Source of the DNA: Eupeodes corollae
Taxonomy: Eukaryota > Arthropoda > Insecta > Diptera > Syrphidae
DNA: 64,000 nucleotides
Assembly: GCF_945859685.1 (NCBI RefSeq)
Contig: NC_079148.1
Location: forward strand, 119,136,156 to 119,200,155
Direction of reading: 5' to 3'
Part shown: in pieces, positions 22,408 through 34,612 of the stretch
Layout of the letters: each line of letters starts with the position of its first letter
Numbering within the stretch: position 1 is the first letter of the stretch
Program-made: the position numbers and the translations under genes
Notes under the pieces: generated by a model
The model's input: only the letters and a program-made list of their open reading frames with translations
Databases searched by the model: none
Told to the model about the DNA's origin: nothing

Positions 22408-23315
22408 GGCTGGGATGTGACCCATCCCGTCTGTCCATTTGTCTTGCTTAAAAGTTTGTATATATGTACTCGTATCAATTTTTACCAAATTTGCGAATTT
22501 TTTCTTGTAGATTTTATTTTTTATGGAAAAACGGACTGTTGGATTTTTATATAAAAATTACTAAATATTGAAAAGAATATTTTCTGTGAAATAAAATAAG
22601 TGTGAAGCGAATATTTTTAATTTTTGAAAAGCTATTTGAGTCGAAAGTAAATGTTTACCAAGTTTTAGTATTGTTTTTTTTAGGGTTTTATTTTTTGTAA
22701 AAAAACTGTCAATTCGATTTTTTTTTTAAATTTTACTGAATGTTGACAACAATATTTTTTGAAAGGTAAAAGTAGTTTAAAGCCAATATCTACAATTTTT
22801 GAAAAGATATTTGAGTCGAAAATCAATTTTTACCAACTTTTATACATTTTTTAAGGTTTTTATTTTTTGTAAAAAAACTGTACATTCGATTTTTCTCCAA
22901 ATTTGTCTTAAAGTTGTAAATAATAATTTTTATAAGTTAAAATTAATTAGAAGCTATAATCTTAAGTTTTGAAAAGATATTTGAGTCGAAATCCATTTTT
23001 TACCAACTTTTATTTCCACCTTTTTTTTAAACCACTATGGTAATAAAAACCACCCATACACTTTTTTTGAGAGCCCTTTCTGCATCTTTCTGCCTTATTA
23101 TCTGTATAAAAAAATTTATTCGAAATCGATATATCTTCTTGAGCTATGGACGACGAAAAACACGTTGCGGACGTACGAACGTTCGTACAGACGCATGCAC
23201 AGACGTCTTTCTAGAAATCTTTCATTTCGACTCTAATTACCTTGAAACGTCGATAAATGTCAAAATTTTCAATTTGACACATCGGTCCCATTACAATAAC
23301 TTCCTATGGGAAGTT
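22408..23315 (+). repeat. R repeat copy 3
   Basis: It starts at GGCTGGGATGTGACCC, preceded by an A run, and ends with the perfect palindrome aacttcctatgggaagtt (23298-23315). Internal blocks with 'tttgagtcgaaa...ttaccaa' recur near 22630, 22805 and 22980, about 170 bases apart. Confidence 0.85.
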
Positions 23316-23645
23316 GATAAATAAATTAATCAACAATTGAATAACAAATAATTAAATACAAACGAGAAAGTAAATAAATTAATGAAAAAATGGCCAAATA
23401 AGTAATAAATTAATAACTAAATAAATAACAAATAATTAAACATGAATGAACATTTTTAATAAATAAATGAACAGAGATTAATAAATAAATATTTTAATAA
23501 ATTAAAACCAATAAATAAATTACCTAAATAAAAATAAATAAATAACAAGAAACAAATAGAGAAAAAAAATGAGTATATAAATAAATAATAATTAGCTAGA
23601 TAAATGTAACATTCATTTATTAATAAATAAATCAAGAGAAAACAA
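23316..23645. repeat. TAAA/TAAT-rich low-complexity tract
   Basis: About 330 bases of imperfect AAAT/AATAA repeats, starting directly at the palindromic end of R copy 3. It is simple-sequence DNA without coding content. Confidence 0.8.
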
Positions 23646-23649
23646 AATT

Positions 23650-25930
23650 TACCAACACCTTAAGCAGCTAAGTTTGAGATTAAATTGTTATCCGAACAAT
23701 TACACGATAAAATATAACGGTCTTGTAACTTCGAGATTCTTACAGGAACCTTATCAATATTTGCTATTCTTTAAAGCTCTTCTATAGAAAAGTACCAGGG
23801 CAGATTAACCATAATTTTTAATATTTTATTTGTAATTTTTGTATATGAGTTTTTGAGCATTTTCCACAGACAGGGGAACCATAGAAAATTATACTTTGGA
23901 AAATAGACTTAAATATCATAAGTTTGTTTTCTGCACCAATTTAGACTTGCGATTTATAAAAGGATAAAGTATTTTTATCACAACATTTAGCTTATTTGAT
24001 GAATGTGCAAGTTAAACGTCAATGTTTTATCCAGGTGTACCCGAAGATACTTAGCACTTGACTTCCACTCAATTTGCACTCCGTTCAATTGAAGGCTATT
24101 GAATGGCAGTAAACAAGGTTTCCTTTATTTCGTAAATGTTATATAAAAATGTACATAAAAATGGGCCTAGAACTGACCCTTGGGGTACACAGTGTACCAG
24201 TTGTTCACACAGACTTTAAATGTTCGGTTTGAGAGAAATGACAAAATAATTTTTAAAATATACAAGGGGAATCTCAAGGTAACAAACTTTTGAATCAAGC
24301 CCTCTTGCCAGACAGTATCAAAAGCTTTTTCCACATCAAGAAGTACCATTTGTGTGCTCTTTAATGAAGACAAGTTATTTTTGACAAACTTTGTTATTCT
24401 TTCAATTTGGTTAGTTGTACTATGATACCTTCTAAATCCGAATTGTTCGGGTGGCAAGATATCAAATTGATCCACATGCAAAACGAGTTTGTTTTTTATA
24501 AGTTGTTCTAAACATTAGCTCAACAAACTAATTGGTCGGTAACTGGAAGGATCACTAAAACTTTTTCCTGGCTTATGGATAGGAATGACTTTGGCTGCTT
24601 TCCACTCTGTGGGGAAGTAACTTGTTTTAAACCAATTGTTAAAAAAGTTTTTGAGGTATTAGGCCTATTTATGGAAGATTCTTCAAAAAAAGATTTTTAA
24701 TTCCGTCAAATCCGGGAGATTTTGAGGTCTTAAGACTTTTTAAAACAAATTCAACGTCATCGGAAGATATTATATCTTTGGTTACTTCAAGGACACTTTC
24801 GTTGAGTAATTGCATCGATTGATTAACAACACATTCTATGTGATTATTAGTTGCATTGTTGCCAGCAACTAAACGGTTTGCACAAAATGTGCGGGCTAAT
24901 GCGTTTCCTTTTTCGTCGTTGGATATTAATATAGAATAACCTATTTTAAATGACGGAATATGAACTATTTTCTTTTTTATTACTTTTATAATATTCCAAA
25001 ACGGTTTGCTTCCTTAATGTTAACCCTGTAATTTATTGCTCCAGTTCTGATTTCTGAAAAGAAATATTGAATTTTTGATGAACAGGTTCATTCTATTCAT
25101 TTCAGAGAGAAAGTATTCGTCCCTGGTCATTATCCATTGGGTTCTATTTTTGTTTCTTACTTTGATTGCTTCCACTACATGAAAGGGAAGTGAATTATTA
25201 TTGTTTCGATTTTGAGTTTTTTTGGGAACGGTTTCTTCAACACTCTCAAGAACTGATGCTGTAAACGTCCTAACTGCTCCGTCAATTTGTTCGATACTGA
25301 TATTATTTGGATTCCTCTCTGTAATGTTTCTCAATTTAAGGCTGATACTTTTTTTGAATTTTTTCAAATCAGCATTTGAATAGTCAAAAAATTGATTGCA
25401 ATTTTCCTTAGGGGTTGAATTTATGTTTATTATTATCGGGAGATGATTTGAACTAAGATCATTTCAACAAAAGGTTGATTGAAAAGTTCGGGGGAATTTG
25501 TTAGGAATAAGTCTATAGTAAAAGGATTAGATCTATTGTTTGGGGCATACAAGTAGGTTGAGGGGGATACAAAATGTTAAATGGGTGTCTTGAGTCTAAA
25601 TCAGCTAGTATATTCTCCCATGCATTAGCTCTGACACAGCCCCAGTTTCTGTTCTTGCAATTAAAATCGCCACCAATCAAGTATGTATCGTTTAATGCAA
25701 TCAAGCTTTGTCGGCTGATGCTTTTCATACTTTTGATTGATTAACAATTTTTTGTCTCGTGATTTTCTGCACAGTTGGCACAGTGAGTTTTAATATGACA
25801 ATTTTTCTCTCCGTGCCCATACATTTGGCAGTTGTAACACTGTGTTAAAGTAACTTTTATGTTTATGAAAGGTACGGCACAAAATAAAACAAATGTATGA
25901 CAAGTTTGAAGGTACGAATAGTACATTTGT
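23650..25930 (-). mobile_element. LINE-E, Jockey-like LINE with internal deletions
   Basis: Read leftward it starts with a Gag zinc-knuckle piece (25741-25926: CYNCQMYGHGEKNC and CANCAENHETKNC), a feature of Jockey-clade ORF1. Only about 60 bases later comes the endonuclease GGDFNCKNRNWG (25650), so about 1 kb of gag C-terminus and endonuclease N-terminus is missing. A linker follows at 25020-25367. RT has PEQFGFRRYHSTTNQ and VLLDVEKAFDTVW (24167-24481) and VPQGSVLGPF (about 24180). RT then jumps to LLPFNS, LNGVQIEW and AKYLRVHLDK (24000-24110), skipping the YADD motif. It is not functional. Confidence 0.85.
25741..25926 (-). pseudogene. LINE-E gag zinc-knuckle fragment
   Basis: A 61-residue frame with one clear CCHC knuckle (Cys-X2-Cys-X4-His-X4-Cys) and a second, shorter Cys/His cluster at its end. 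Such knuckles in Jockey-type ORF1 proteins bind element RNA. The frame ends in a stop just before the endonuclease piece, at a deletion junction. Confidence 0.75.
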
Positions 25931-26067
25931 TTATTGTATCAGCATATATACCTCCTGGGTCCAAGGTTTATGAAAAACTAAACAACTGTATTGAAAGTAT
26001 CTTTCTCTTTCCTTTTGGAACCTAAAGACGAAGTACTGGTAGTTGGTGATTTTAATTTACCCATCTC
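25925..26067 (+). mobile_element. LINE-D-type endonuclease scrap
   Basis: It matches the start of LINE-D1 (20320-20450) almost base for base: 'cagcatatatacctcctggg', 'tttatgaaaaactaaacaac', and LVVGDFNLP. It is cut on both sides, by LINE-E on the left and by sequence leading into LINE-B copy 2 on the right. Confidence 0.8.
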
Positions 26068-26291
26068 CGTCACGTCATCATTTACGTCATCTTTAAAATA
26101 TCTTAAGTTTCGAAGCACCAACAAGCCTCGGATACGGACGGATTCACTGTTGACAACCCACGCAAACGAAATAAGGACAACGAACTTCGGATATGTACGT
26201 GGAATGTTTGGTCCCTTAACAGACCACGCGCAGCCGAACAATTAGCGGAAGCCCTAAACTGCTGCAAGGCAGATATTACAGCCATCCAAGA

Positions 26292-27087
26292 GTGCGATGG
26301 TATGGACCGGGCAAACGCAAACTAAAAGACTGCGATATCTACTACGGCGACTGCTACCGAGAACAAAGACAGCGTCTATTTGGGTGTGGATTTGTTGTTG
26401 GAACTAGGCTCAGGCAAAAAGTTTTGAGTTTCAACAGTGTGAGCAAGCGCATCACGACAATCCGCATCAAGGCTAAATTCACCAACATAAGCCTAATATG
26501 CGCGCATGCCCCAACAGAGGAGAAAGATGAAGACACCAAAGACCATATTCTTCGAGCTCTTGGACAAGACATATGAGCAGTGCCCTGGCTATGACATTCA
26601 AATTGTCTTAGGAGATTTTAATGTCAAGCTAGGAAGAGAACACATCTTTGGTGGGATAATCGGGAGATACGGCCTGCACGACACTACCTCCGACAATGGA
26701 TTCAGGCTGGTCGATTTCGCTGCGGGGCGAGACGTTCTGGTTGCTAGTACGGAGTTCACGCATCTTAATATCCACAAGGGGACATGGAAATCTCCTGATC
26801 AATCAACTGTCAACCAGATTGACCACATTGCGATCGACGCACGACACTTCTTCAGTATCCAGGATATCCGAACATTCCGAGAGGCCAACATTGACTCGGA
26901 CCACTACCTCGTTGTAGCCAAGGTACGGCTACGGATATCCCGATCCAAGGCAAAACAAGTAAGTACTGTGCGAATATTCGACTTTAGACGGCTACAATCG
27001 CAAGAGACTGCCATGTCCTTTTCCAATCGAGTCTCTAATAACCTCTTAAGGAGTCCTATGCTTCCTGCATTAAGCATTGAAAAATAG
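26292..27087 (+). pseudogene. LINE-B copy 2 endonuclease domain
   Basis: Two frames together encode most of an APE-type endonuclease. The first (26292-26576) has DIYYGDCYREQRQRLFGCGF and ICAHAPTEEKDEDTKD. The second (26506-27087) has QIVLGDFNVKLG, the NQIDHIAID block and DSDHYLVVAKVRL. The GDFN and SDH catalytic motifs are intact, so the domain itself was inactivated by the frameshift near 26540 and the damaged start, not by active-site change. It would nick target DNA before reverse transcription. Confidence 0.8.
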
Positions 27088-27129
27088 TGGCAACGTTGCC
27101 TTGCAGCCATCAGAGATGCCGCCTCTGAA

Positions 27130-28188
27130 GTGCTAGGTTTCACACGGCCACCACAGCGAAGCCCTTGGCTTGGCGAAACAAGTATGCGCACGCAGCGAAA
27201 CAAGAGGCATACAAAACGGTGGCGGTGCACAAAAGGACTAGAGCTGCTCGCTAGATCTACGACCAGAAGAGGAGAGAGGAACACCGGAACACTTCTTAGA
27301 TGGAAAAAAAGAGAGCATGAGAAGCACGCGGTCGAGGAGATAGAGGGATGTCACAACAGGAATGAGATTCGTAAATTTTACCAAAAGGTAAAAAAAAACT
27401 GCCAAGGGTACCAGCCACGAACCGAAGCCTGTAAAGGCGATCAAGGGAACATCATAGTAGAGCCGCAGTCGATGCTGAGAATATGGAAAGATCACTTCTC
27501 CAAATTATATAACGGCGTTGACGAACCGAATTTCGCTGTAAGGGAGATAGAACCACTCAACCTCGGCGACGCAGATCAACAATTCCGCCTACCCGACCTT
27601 GACGAAGTGAAGATAGCTATATCTAAACTTAAGTCAAACAAAGCTGCTGGAGCTGACGGCATCACCGCCGAACTATTCAAAGCAGCAGGCGATGACTTGG
27701 TAGGGAGCATGCACCAACTCATCTGCAAAATATGGTCGGAAGAAAGCGTGCCCGATGAGTGGAATCTCAGCATATGGTGCCCGATACATAAGAAAGGAGA
27801 CCCTCTAAACTGCGCCAACTACAGAGGCATCAGTCTCCTTAACATTGCGTATAAGATCCTCTCTGCCGTATTATGTGAACGCCTGAAGCCATTCGTCAAC
27901 AACCTGATTGGTCCTTATCAGTGTGGCTTCAGACCAGGAAAGTCGACTATCGACCAAATATTCACACTACGGCAGATCTTGGAAAAAACCCAGGAACTTC
28001 AAATCGATAGCCACCATCTCTTTATCGATTTTAAAGCCACGTATGACAGCATCTATAGGGAAGAGCTCTACCGAGCAATGTCTAGTTTTGGCATCCCTGT
28101 CAAACTTATCCGTTTGTGCAGAATGACGATGGAGAATGCAGAATCAAAGCGTGATGTCAGTGGAGCGTTTTTGAGCATTGCGACGTAA
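27130..28188 (+). pseudogene. LINE-B copy 2 reverse transcriptase lacking motif C
   Basis: A 352-codon open frame holds the linker (27130-27590) and RT motifs in order: LKSNKAAGADGITAELF, WCPIHKKGDPLNCANYRGI, GPYQCGFRPGKSTIDQIF, LFIDFKATYDSIYREELY and a MENA block. Here the sequence jumps to SKRDVSGAF, which in copy 4 lies after the YADD motif. The polymerase catalytic Asp pair is therefore absent even though the frame is open. The first catalytic Asp (FIDFKA) is retained. Confidence 0.85.
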
Positions 28189-28936
28189 GCGAAGAAGATG
28201 GGTTTAGTGGTCGATGAGGGCAAGACCAAGTATATGCTGTCATCAAAAAAGGACACTGAACGACGACGTCTTGGACAAAACGTCACCATGGACAGCTATA
28301 ACTTTGAGGTAGTTAAGGACTTTGTCTAACTTGGCACCGCTATTAATGCTGACAACGACACCAGCGCTGAAATCAAACGAAGAATAACTCTAACAAATCG
28401 CTGCTTCTTTGAAGGCAATTGAGGAGTTAAGTCCTCTCTCGAGCATGTAAAATCACCATCTATAAGACACTCATCATCCCAGTTCTCATTTATGGCGCTG
28501 AGGCCTGGACCTTGTCAAAGAAAGAGGAGAGCGTCTTAGGATGCTTCGAGAGAAAAATTCTTCGGGTGATTTTTGGTCCCGTACGCATAAATGGAGAATG
28601 AAGGAGAAGATATAACGACGAACTGTACGGGCTGTACAGCGACACTGACCTAGTTAGCAGAGTAAAAGTCCAACGGCTTAGTCATGTAGAGCGGATGGAC
28701 ATCAACTCTCCAGCCCGGAAGGTCTTCGAATCCAATCCCGAGGGACGGCGCAGTAGAGGAAGACCGCGAATCAGGTGGCGCACCCAGGTGGGAGAGGACC
28801 TCAACCAACTTGGCGTGCTAAACTGGAGACAGCTAGCTAGAGACCGAGCTGGCTGGAGACGCTTGTTGGTTGAGGCCCAGGTCCGCCCCGGACTGTAGCG
28901 CCACCTTAAGTAAGTAAGTTCAAATGAGCTTTTATT

Positions 28937-30107
28937 AACTTCCCATAGAAAGTTATTGTAATGGGTCCGATTTGTCAAATTGGAAATGTTGACATTTCTC
29001 TACGTTTCAAGGTCCCTGAGTCGAAATAAAAGATTTTCAGAAGGATGTGTGTGTGTGCGTGTGTACGTTCGCTCGTACGTCCGTAGCTTAAGAACTAGAG
29101 GAGATATCGAATTCAAATCAATTTTGTTATACAGATAATAATGCAGATAAGGGCTCTCAAGAAAATTGCGTGGGTGATTTTTTTACCATAGCAGCTTAAA
29201 AAAAAGTGAACACATTGGTTAACCCTAAATATCTCACGAACCAATGACGCTAAAGACTTGAATTAAATTTTATATTATAAATTGTACCAAGCCAACATAT
29301 TTTTGGAAATAAATCCAATTAACGTTTTTATATATAAATCAAAAAAAAAAAAAACTGAAAACAAAAAATTGTCACCTCAAAAAATGTACGAACAAAAAAT
29401 GATTTTATCTCCAAAACAATTTTGGGCAATAAAAAAAATTGTTTTTAACATCTGGTAAAATTTTTAGAAAAATCAAATTGACAGTTTTATTTATAAGCAA
29501 TAAAAACCTAAAAATAAAACATTACTCAATGTTGGTAAAAATTGAACTTTGACTCAAATATCTTTTCAAAATCTTAAGATTATAGATTCAAACTTATTAG
29601 ATCTTATAAGAAATATTAATGTCAACATTCGGTTAAATTTTGAGAAAAATCGAATTGATAGTTTTCTTACAAAAAATAAAAACCTAAAAAAAATATTGTA
29701 TTCACATTTTTTTATTTCTTAGAAAATATTGTTTATGATATTTAGTAGTTTTTTTTTGTTATAAAAATCCAACAAGAAATAGTACGCAAATTTGGTAAAA
29801 ATTGATGATCGGTTCTTGATATCTTTCAAATTAATTTTATTCATCCAATTTGTAAAGATTTATGAAATGCTACTTAAATTAGTAAACATTTGTTTTCGAC
29901 TAAAAATCTATTTAACAAAACTAGATTTTCAAAATAAACTAGCTATTTCCTATTTTCTTATATGAAAATTTTTGTTGGTAATTTGAAAATTTTTAAAAAT
30001 AATTCAACTGACAACTTTTTTAACCCAACACGAAAACCTATAAAGTTTTAAGCAAGACAATTCCACAGACGGGATGGGAAGGTATCAGTGTGGGTCGCAT
30101 TCCAGCC
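28937..30107 (-). repeat. R repeat copy 4, longest copy
   Basis: The most complete R copy. On the minus strand it runs from AGGCTGGAATGCGACCC (30107 inward) to the terminal block aacttcccatagaaagtt at 28937. It begins about 20 bases after the LINE-B copy 2 tail. At least four 'tcgaaaa/ttttcga' blocks about 150-180 bases apart give it internal repetition. No coding potential was recognised. Confidence 0.85.
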
Positions 30108-32079
30108 TTTTTTTTCTTTCTCAATTTGTTAAGGAGCCCTTTTCAACAAAACATTAAATAGAATTATGCGTTTAGTGTTAAATTCGAACATACATGCTTA
30201 GGCACGTTCGGAATACCTTTTGCGTCCTCTATATCTCAAGAACCGGCAGAGATATTAATTTCAAATAAATAAAGTTATTCAAATGAAAGAATCAAAATGA
30301 ACATAAAGGGCTTTCAAAAACAAAACGTTAACTGTTTATTTCTTATAAACTACACACATTTTGCTTTTATTTTCGACCAGATTTACATAAATGTCCTCAA
30401 TATCCTTAAGTTATAGAGGCAAAAATTCAAGTGGCACATAACTTGAAAATCATTCAATATGTAAGCTTTTTGACCCGGTAAAAACTTAATGTACATATTT
30501 TTCAGCATACAAATGTGACATGATAAGAGTAGGTCGGCTACGGCATAGAAATCTTAGGTGCAATTGTTCTATTTTTTTCTGAAAAGGCTCAAAGCAAAGT
30601 ATTATTGCAAGCATTGCTATCGTTTTGCTTCTGCCCCCATTTGAAAAAAAGCAATAAGTTTTTAAATGAATTTTTACTTTGTGAAGCCTTTGAACGTCGG
30701 AACCGCCAACATGACTAAAAATAAACACCTGTATTTGCAATATCCTTTTGCATAAAGTTTATTGCAATGATTGTAACTCTCTCTATACATGAGTACCTCT
30801 AACTTTAGCAAAAAAGATCAAAAGCCATCACAATCATAAAATCTGCGCAACAGAAATCAAAGGAGCCATTACAATGCAACATCGAACTCAAATTTAACAA
30901 GGATTGGATAGCAACTCAGTGAGATATGATGAAGGTAACAGTGGCAGCAAGCGGCAGGAACAGGATGTTACAGTCAGTTCCCTCTGTGATGATGATGACG
31001 ATGATGCTTTCGCTTCAACCCCTCTAGTTTTGAGAAAGGTGAACTATAAACCAACATAATATAAGCCGCACTGCCAATGCTTTTTATGGTAGGAGAGGAG
31101 TGTCGACAACTACTGTCGAAAGGCAGTGAGCCATTCCCCATAGGATTCAAATTGCACTCCATTGCGATGTCGATATGGTTAACAGATGGGAGATAAATTG
31201 CAGTTGAGTTGAGAGTAATAGTATTTATAGATCTATGTGCATTCGTATGTAATTCGCCATTCAACGCTGATGCCTATATGAGTATGCCGAACATAGAAAG
31301 GAACAAGAAAAAGCTTTTCCAACTAACAGTCAGAGGCCAGGCCACCGTCATGCCATATCGCCATCGCCAGCATCAGCGTCAGCAGCGCCACCGCCAAAGT
31401 GTATACTGTAATGTGTATAGCTGAGGAAAACTTTTAACGAGTTTTCTTTTGATCCTTTGCCACTTTTACACAAAAAGGACTACATCCTATGTATGTGTGT
31501 TGCTGTTGGAAATGCTATTATAGTGCCGTTCAACTTTTCAATGTAATACCCGTGTGTAATTGCACAAAATCGAAAAAATATGTTTGTGGAAAAGTTTGGT
31601 GGCTGTTTTTTTTTGAAATTGTGGAAAAAAACAAGTTCTATCGTTATATCAGACCATGAGAGACAAATCACATTTCAAATTAAGGTCAAAATAATTGAAT
31701 GATGCAATAGTTTCAATTGGGTTTGAATTGGATTAAATTTAACAAAGTTTGTCAGTAAAAAAAAATTTGAACTATTCCTGTTTCCAATTCAAAATATTTA
31801 CTTCCAAAAATAAATTAAAAAGCTTTTAAATGGAGATTGAATATTCAAAATTAGCTGCGTTTTTGGTCTAGAGCTTCATTTATGTGTCGGTCGCTATTAC
31901 TCATTTAAAAGTAATCTTATTTTGAGTCGAAGTAAGCAATTAAGAAAGGGGGGGGGGGGGTCAAGTACACTTTTTAAAAATTACTTGAAAACTATTGGTA
32001 CCACAAACGAAGGGACGTACCAAAGTTCATAAAATCACTCGTGCAGCAATTTCAATAAAACTGTAGATTAAGATTCTCA
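30108..32079. other. Unassigned region with an R-like relic and a G run
   Basis: About 2 kb without an element I can name. At 30225-30275 'ctcaagaaccggcagagata' and 'atttcaaataaa' match a core block of R, but the surroundings are too diverged to place. A 13-base G run lies at 31948-31960. A CAGC/CGCCA-rich stretch lies at 31345-31400. No frame shows known protein similarity. Confidence 0.5.
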
Positions 32080-34612
32080 TTAACTTACTTACGGTGGCGC
32101 TACATTCCTGTGTGAACTAGGGCCTCACCCAACAAACTTCTCCATCTAACTCGGTCCCTAGCTAGATGTCACCAGTTTCGCGATCGAAGTTGGGTGAGGT
32201 CACCTTCCAACTTGAAAGCGCCACATGATCCGCTGTCTTCCTCTGCTGCGCTGTTCTGTGGGTGTGGATTCGAAGACCTTCCGGGCCGAAGCATTGGTTT
32301 CCATGCGATCTACGTGACCCAGCCATCTTAGTCGTTGGACTTTTACCCTTCTGGCTTAGTCTACGTCGCTGAACAGCCCGTACAGCTCGTCGTTCCATCT
32401 TCTCCTCCACTCCCCTTCGATGCATACGGGACCATAGATCACACGAAAAACTTTTCTCTCGAACGGACCCAAGGTGCCTTCATCCGATTTTGTCATAGTC
32501 CATGCTTCTGCAGCGTAGAGGACGGGGATGATAAACGTCTTATATAGCGACACTTTGGTACCTCGAAAGAGCACTTTACCACTCAATTGCTTTCTTAGTC
32601 CAAAGAAACAGCGGTTAGTAAGAGTTATTCTGGGTTTGATCTCAGCGCTGGTGTTGTTTTCTGCGTTTACAGCGCAGCCTAGGTAGCCGAAGTCCTTGAC
32701 TACCTCAAAGTTACGTCTGTCGATGGTGACGTTTTGACCAAGACGTCGGTGTTGTATGTCCTTTCTAGACGACAGCATGTACTTTGTTTTGCCCTCCTTG
32801 ACATCGAAAGGTTTAGTTTAGTTGTTTCCAACCTTTAAAGAGCAGCGTGAATTCTCCATAGTCATCTTGCACAAACGGACGAGTTTGGAAGGGATGCCAG
32901 AACTAGACATGGCTCTATACAGCTCGTCCCTGTAGATACTATCATATGCGACCTTGAAATCGATGATAAGATGGTGGGTGTCGATGTTGTTTTCTTGGGT
33001 TTTTACCAGGATCTGCAGTAATGTGAATATTTGATCAACTGTGGACAATCCTGATCTAAAACCAGACTGATAAGACCTATCAGGTTGTTGACGATGCGCT
33101 TTAGACGTTCACATATTACGGCAGAGTATATTTTATAGGCGATTTTAAGTAGACTGATTCCTATATAGTTGGTGCAGTTTAGAGGGTCTCCTTTTTTTCT
33201 GGATCAGGCAAACAATACTGAGGTTCCATTCATCGGGCTTTCTTCCGACCTTATCTTACAGATAAGTTGGTGCATGCTCCTAACCAACTTATCTCCAGCT
33301 GCTTTAAAGAGCTCGACATTCAAGCCATCCGCTCTAGCGGCTTTATTAGACTTCAGCTAAATATGGCAATCTTTACTTCGTCTAAGTCGGGAGGACGGGA
33401 TTGTTGGCTTTCGTCGTCTATGTTGAACGGATCTCCTGCCTGACAGTGAAATTCGGTTCGTGGTCACCGTTATATAGTCTACAGAAGTTGTCCTTCCATA
33501 TCCTCATTATTGACTGCGATTCCACTATGGTGTTTCCCCTTTGTAAGCGTTTTGTTTTAGGTTTATGTACCTGTGAATTTCGTTTCACCTGTTCATATAA
33601 CTTTTGAACTTTATTCCTACTTTTAAACCTCTTAATATCTTCGAACGCATACGCTTCTCATGCCCTCTCTTTTTCCTTTTGAGAAGTCGGTATTCCTCTC
33701 ACCTCTTCTGCTCATAGAGGTCATGAGCAGCTCTCGTCCTTTTATGCAGCGCCGCTTTGCGTGCCTATTGTTTGGCTGCATTTGCCTGCCGACATTCCTC
33801 ATCAACCCAGGGGTTCCTTGTTGGTGGCTGTTTGAAACCCAGTACATCAGAGGCGGCTTCTCTGATTGCATCTTGGCAGTTGTGCCACTGGTTTTGGATA
33901 CATTGTGTTGGAGGCAGAGAACTTCGAGAGAGGTTATAGCCGTTTGACGTTATACCTTCTCCCAGCACCTCCCTCTTTTGCCTTAGGTCTGAAAACCCGA
34001 AGTGCTACCTTGGCTACAACGAGGTAGTGGTATGAGTCGATGTAAACTCCTTGGAAATTTCGGACATCCATGATGCTGGAAGCGTCTCTAGCTTCGATAG
34101 CAATATGGTCAATCTGATTGAAGGTGGATTGATCTGGAGAACCCCAAGTTCCTTCATAGATGTTGAGTTGTGGAAAACGCGTACTGCCTACCATCACATT
34201 TCGCCCCACAGTAAAATATATGAGTTTGAATCCGTTGTCAGAAGTGGTATCGTTCAGTCTGCTTTTCCCGATTTTTCCACCAAAGATGTCTTCTCTTCCT
34301 AGCTTGGCATTAAAATCGCCCAGGACAATTTAGATATCGTAGTTAGGACACTGCTCATATATTTTTTCCAAGAGCTCGGAGAACATATCTTTGGTGTTAT
34401 CATCCTTGTCTTCTGTGGGGCGTGCGCGCATATCAGGCTAAAGTTGCTGAATTGAGCCTTAATGCGATTGGCGCTCGTTGATGCACCTCAAGACTTCTTG
34501 CCTAAGTCTGGCTCCAAAGACAAAGCCGCATCCAAATAAGCGCTGTTGGTTTTCTTGGTAGCAGTCACCATAGTAAATGTCGCAGTTTTTATCCTCTTTT
34601 TGCTCCGATTTA
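32080..34612 (-). mobile_element. LINE-B copy 3, 5' truncated and broken
   Basis: Read leftward it begins at about 34612 inside the endonuclease (CDIYYGDCYQENQQRLFGCG) and ends with the family 3' terminus, 'tgtagcgccaccgtaagtaa' on the minus strand at about 32083-32105. Pieces are: endonuclease with VLGDFNAKLG (about 34310) and NQIDHIAIE; linker (33632-33871); RT with DQIFTLLQILVK and LIIDFKVAYDSIY (32818-33048); and C-terminal region (32356-32778). The endonuclease SDH motif reads SYH. About 230 bases carrying YADD are missing at about 32810, where FDVK joins EGKTKYML. Several frameshifts are also present. Confidence 0.9.
32356..32778 (-). pseudogene. LINE-B copy 3 C-terminal RT region
   Basis: A 140-codon frame starting just after the deleted catalytic segment. 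It holds the block found after motif D in LINE-B: FEVVKDFGYLGCAVNAENN, LTNRCFFGLRKQLSGKVL and WTMTKSDEGTLG. It is the RT thumb and connection region of the broken element and cannot act alone. Confidence 0.75.

Larger units (their letters stand above)
26100..28917 (+). mobile_element. LINE-B copy 2, longest copy
   Basis: This element runs from an endonuclease start (LRICTWNVWSLNRPR near 26185) through linker and RT to a family 3' end. That end reads LNQLGVLNWRQLARDRAGW (about 28805) and then 'tgtagcgccacctta' followed by AAGT repeats (28895-28917). It has no polyA tail. The endonuclease has frameshifts near 26300 and 26540 and a stop at 27087. RT is open from 27130 to 28188. A deletion of about 200 bases relative to copy 4 removes the YADD segment at about 28140. 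The C-terminal region has further stops. It belongs to the insect group labelled craniofacial-development-protein-2-like; an RTE-like clade is likely but not proven. Confidence 0.9.

Noticed and set aside
22408..23315. R repeat as a Helitron
   Set aside because: The terminal palindrome recalls the Helitron hairpin, but the ends do not show a 5' TC and a 3' CTRR, and no Rep/helicase similarity is present.
33169..33947. Plus-strand frames at 33169-33947
   Set aside because: They are antisense shadows of LINE-B copy 3, which reads on the minus strand.
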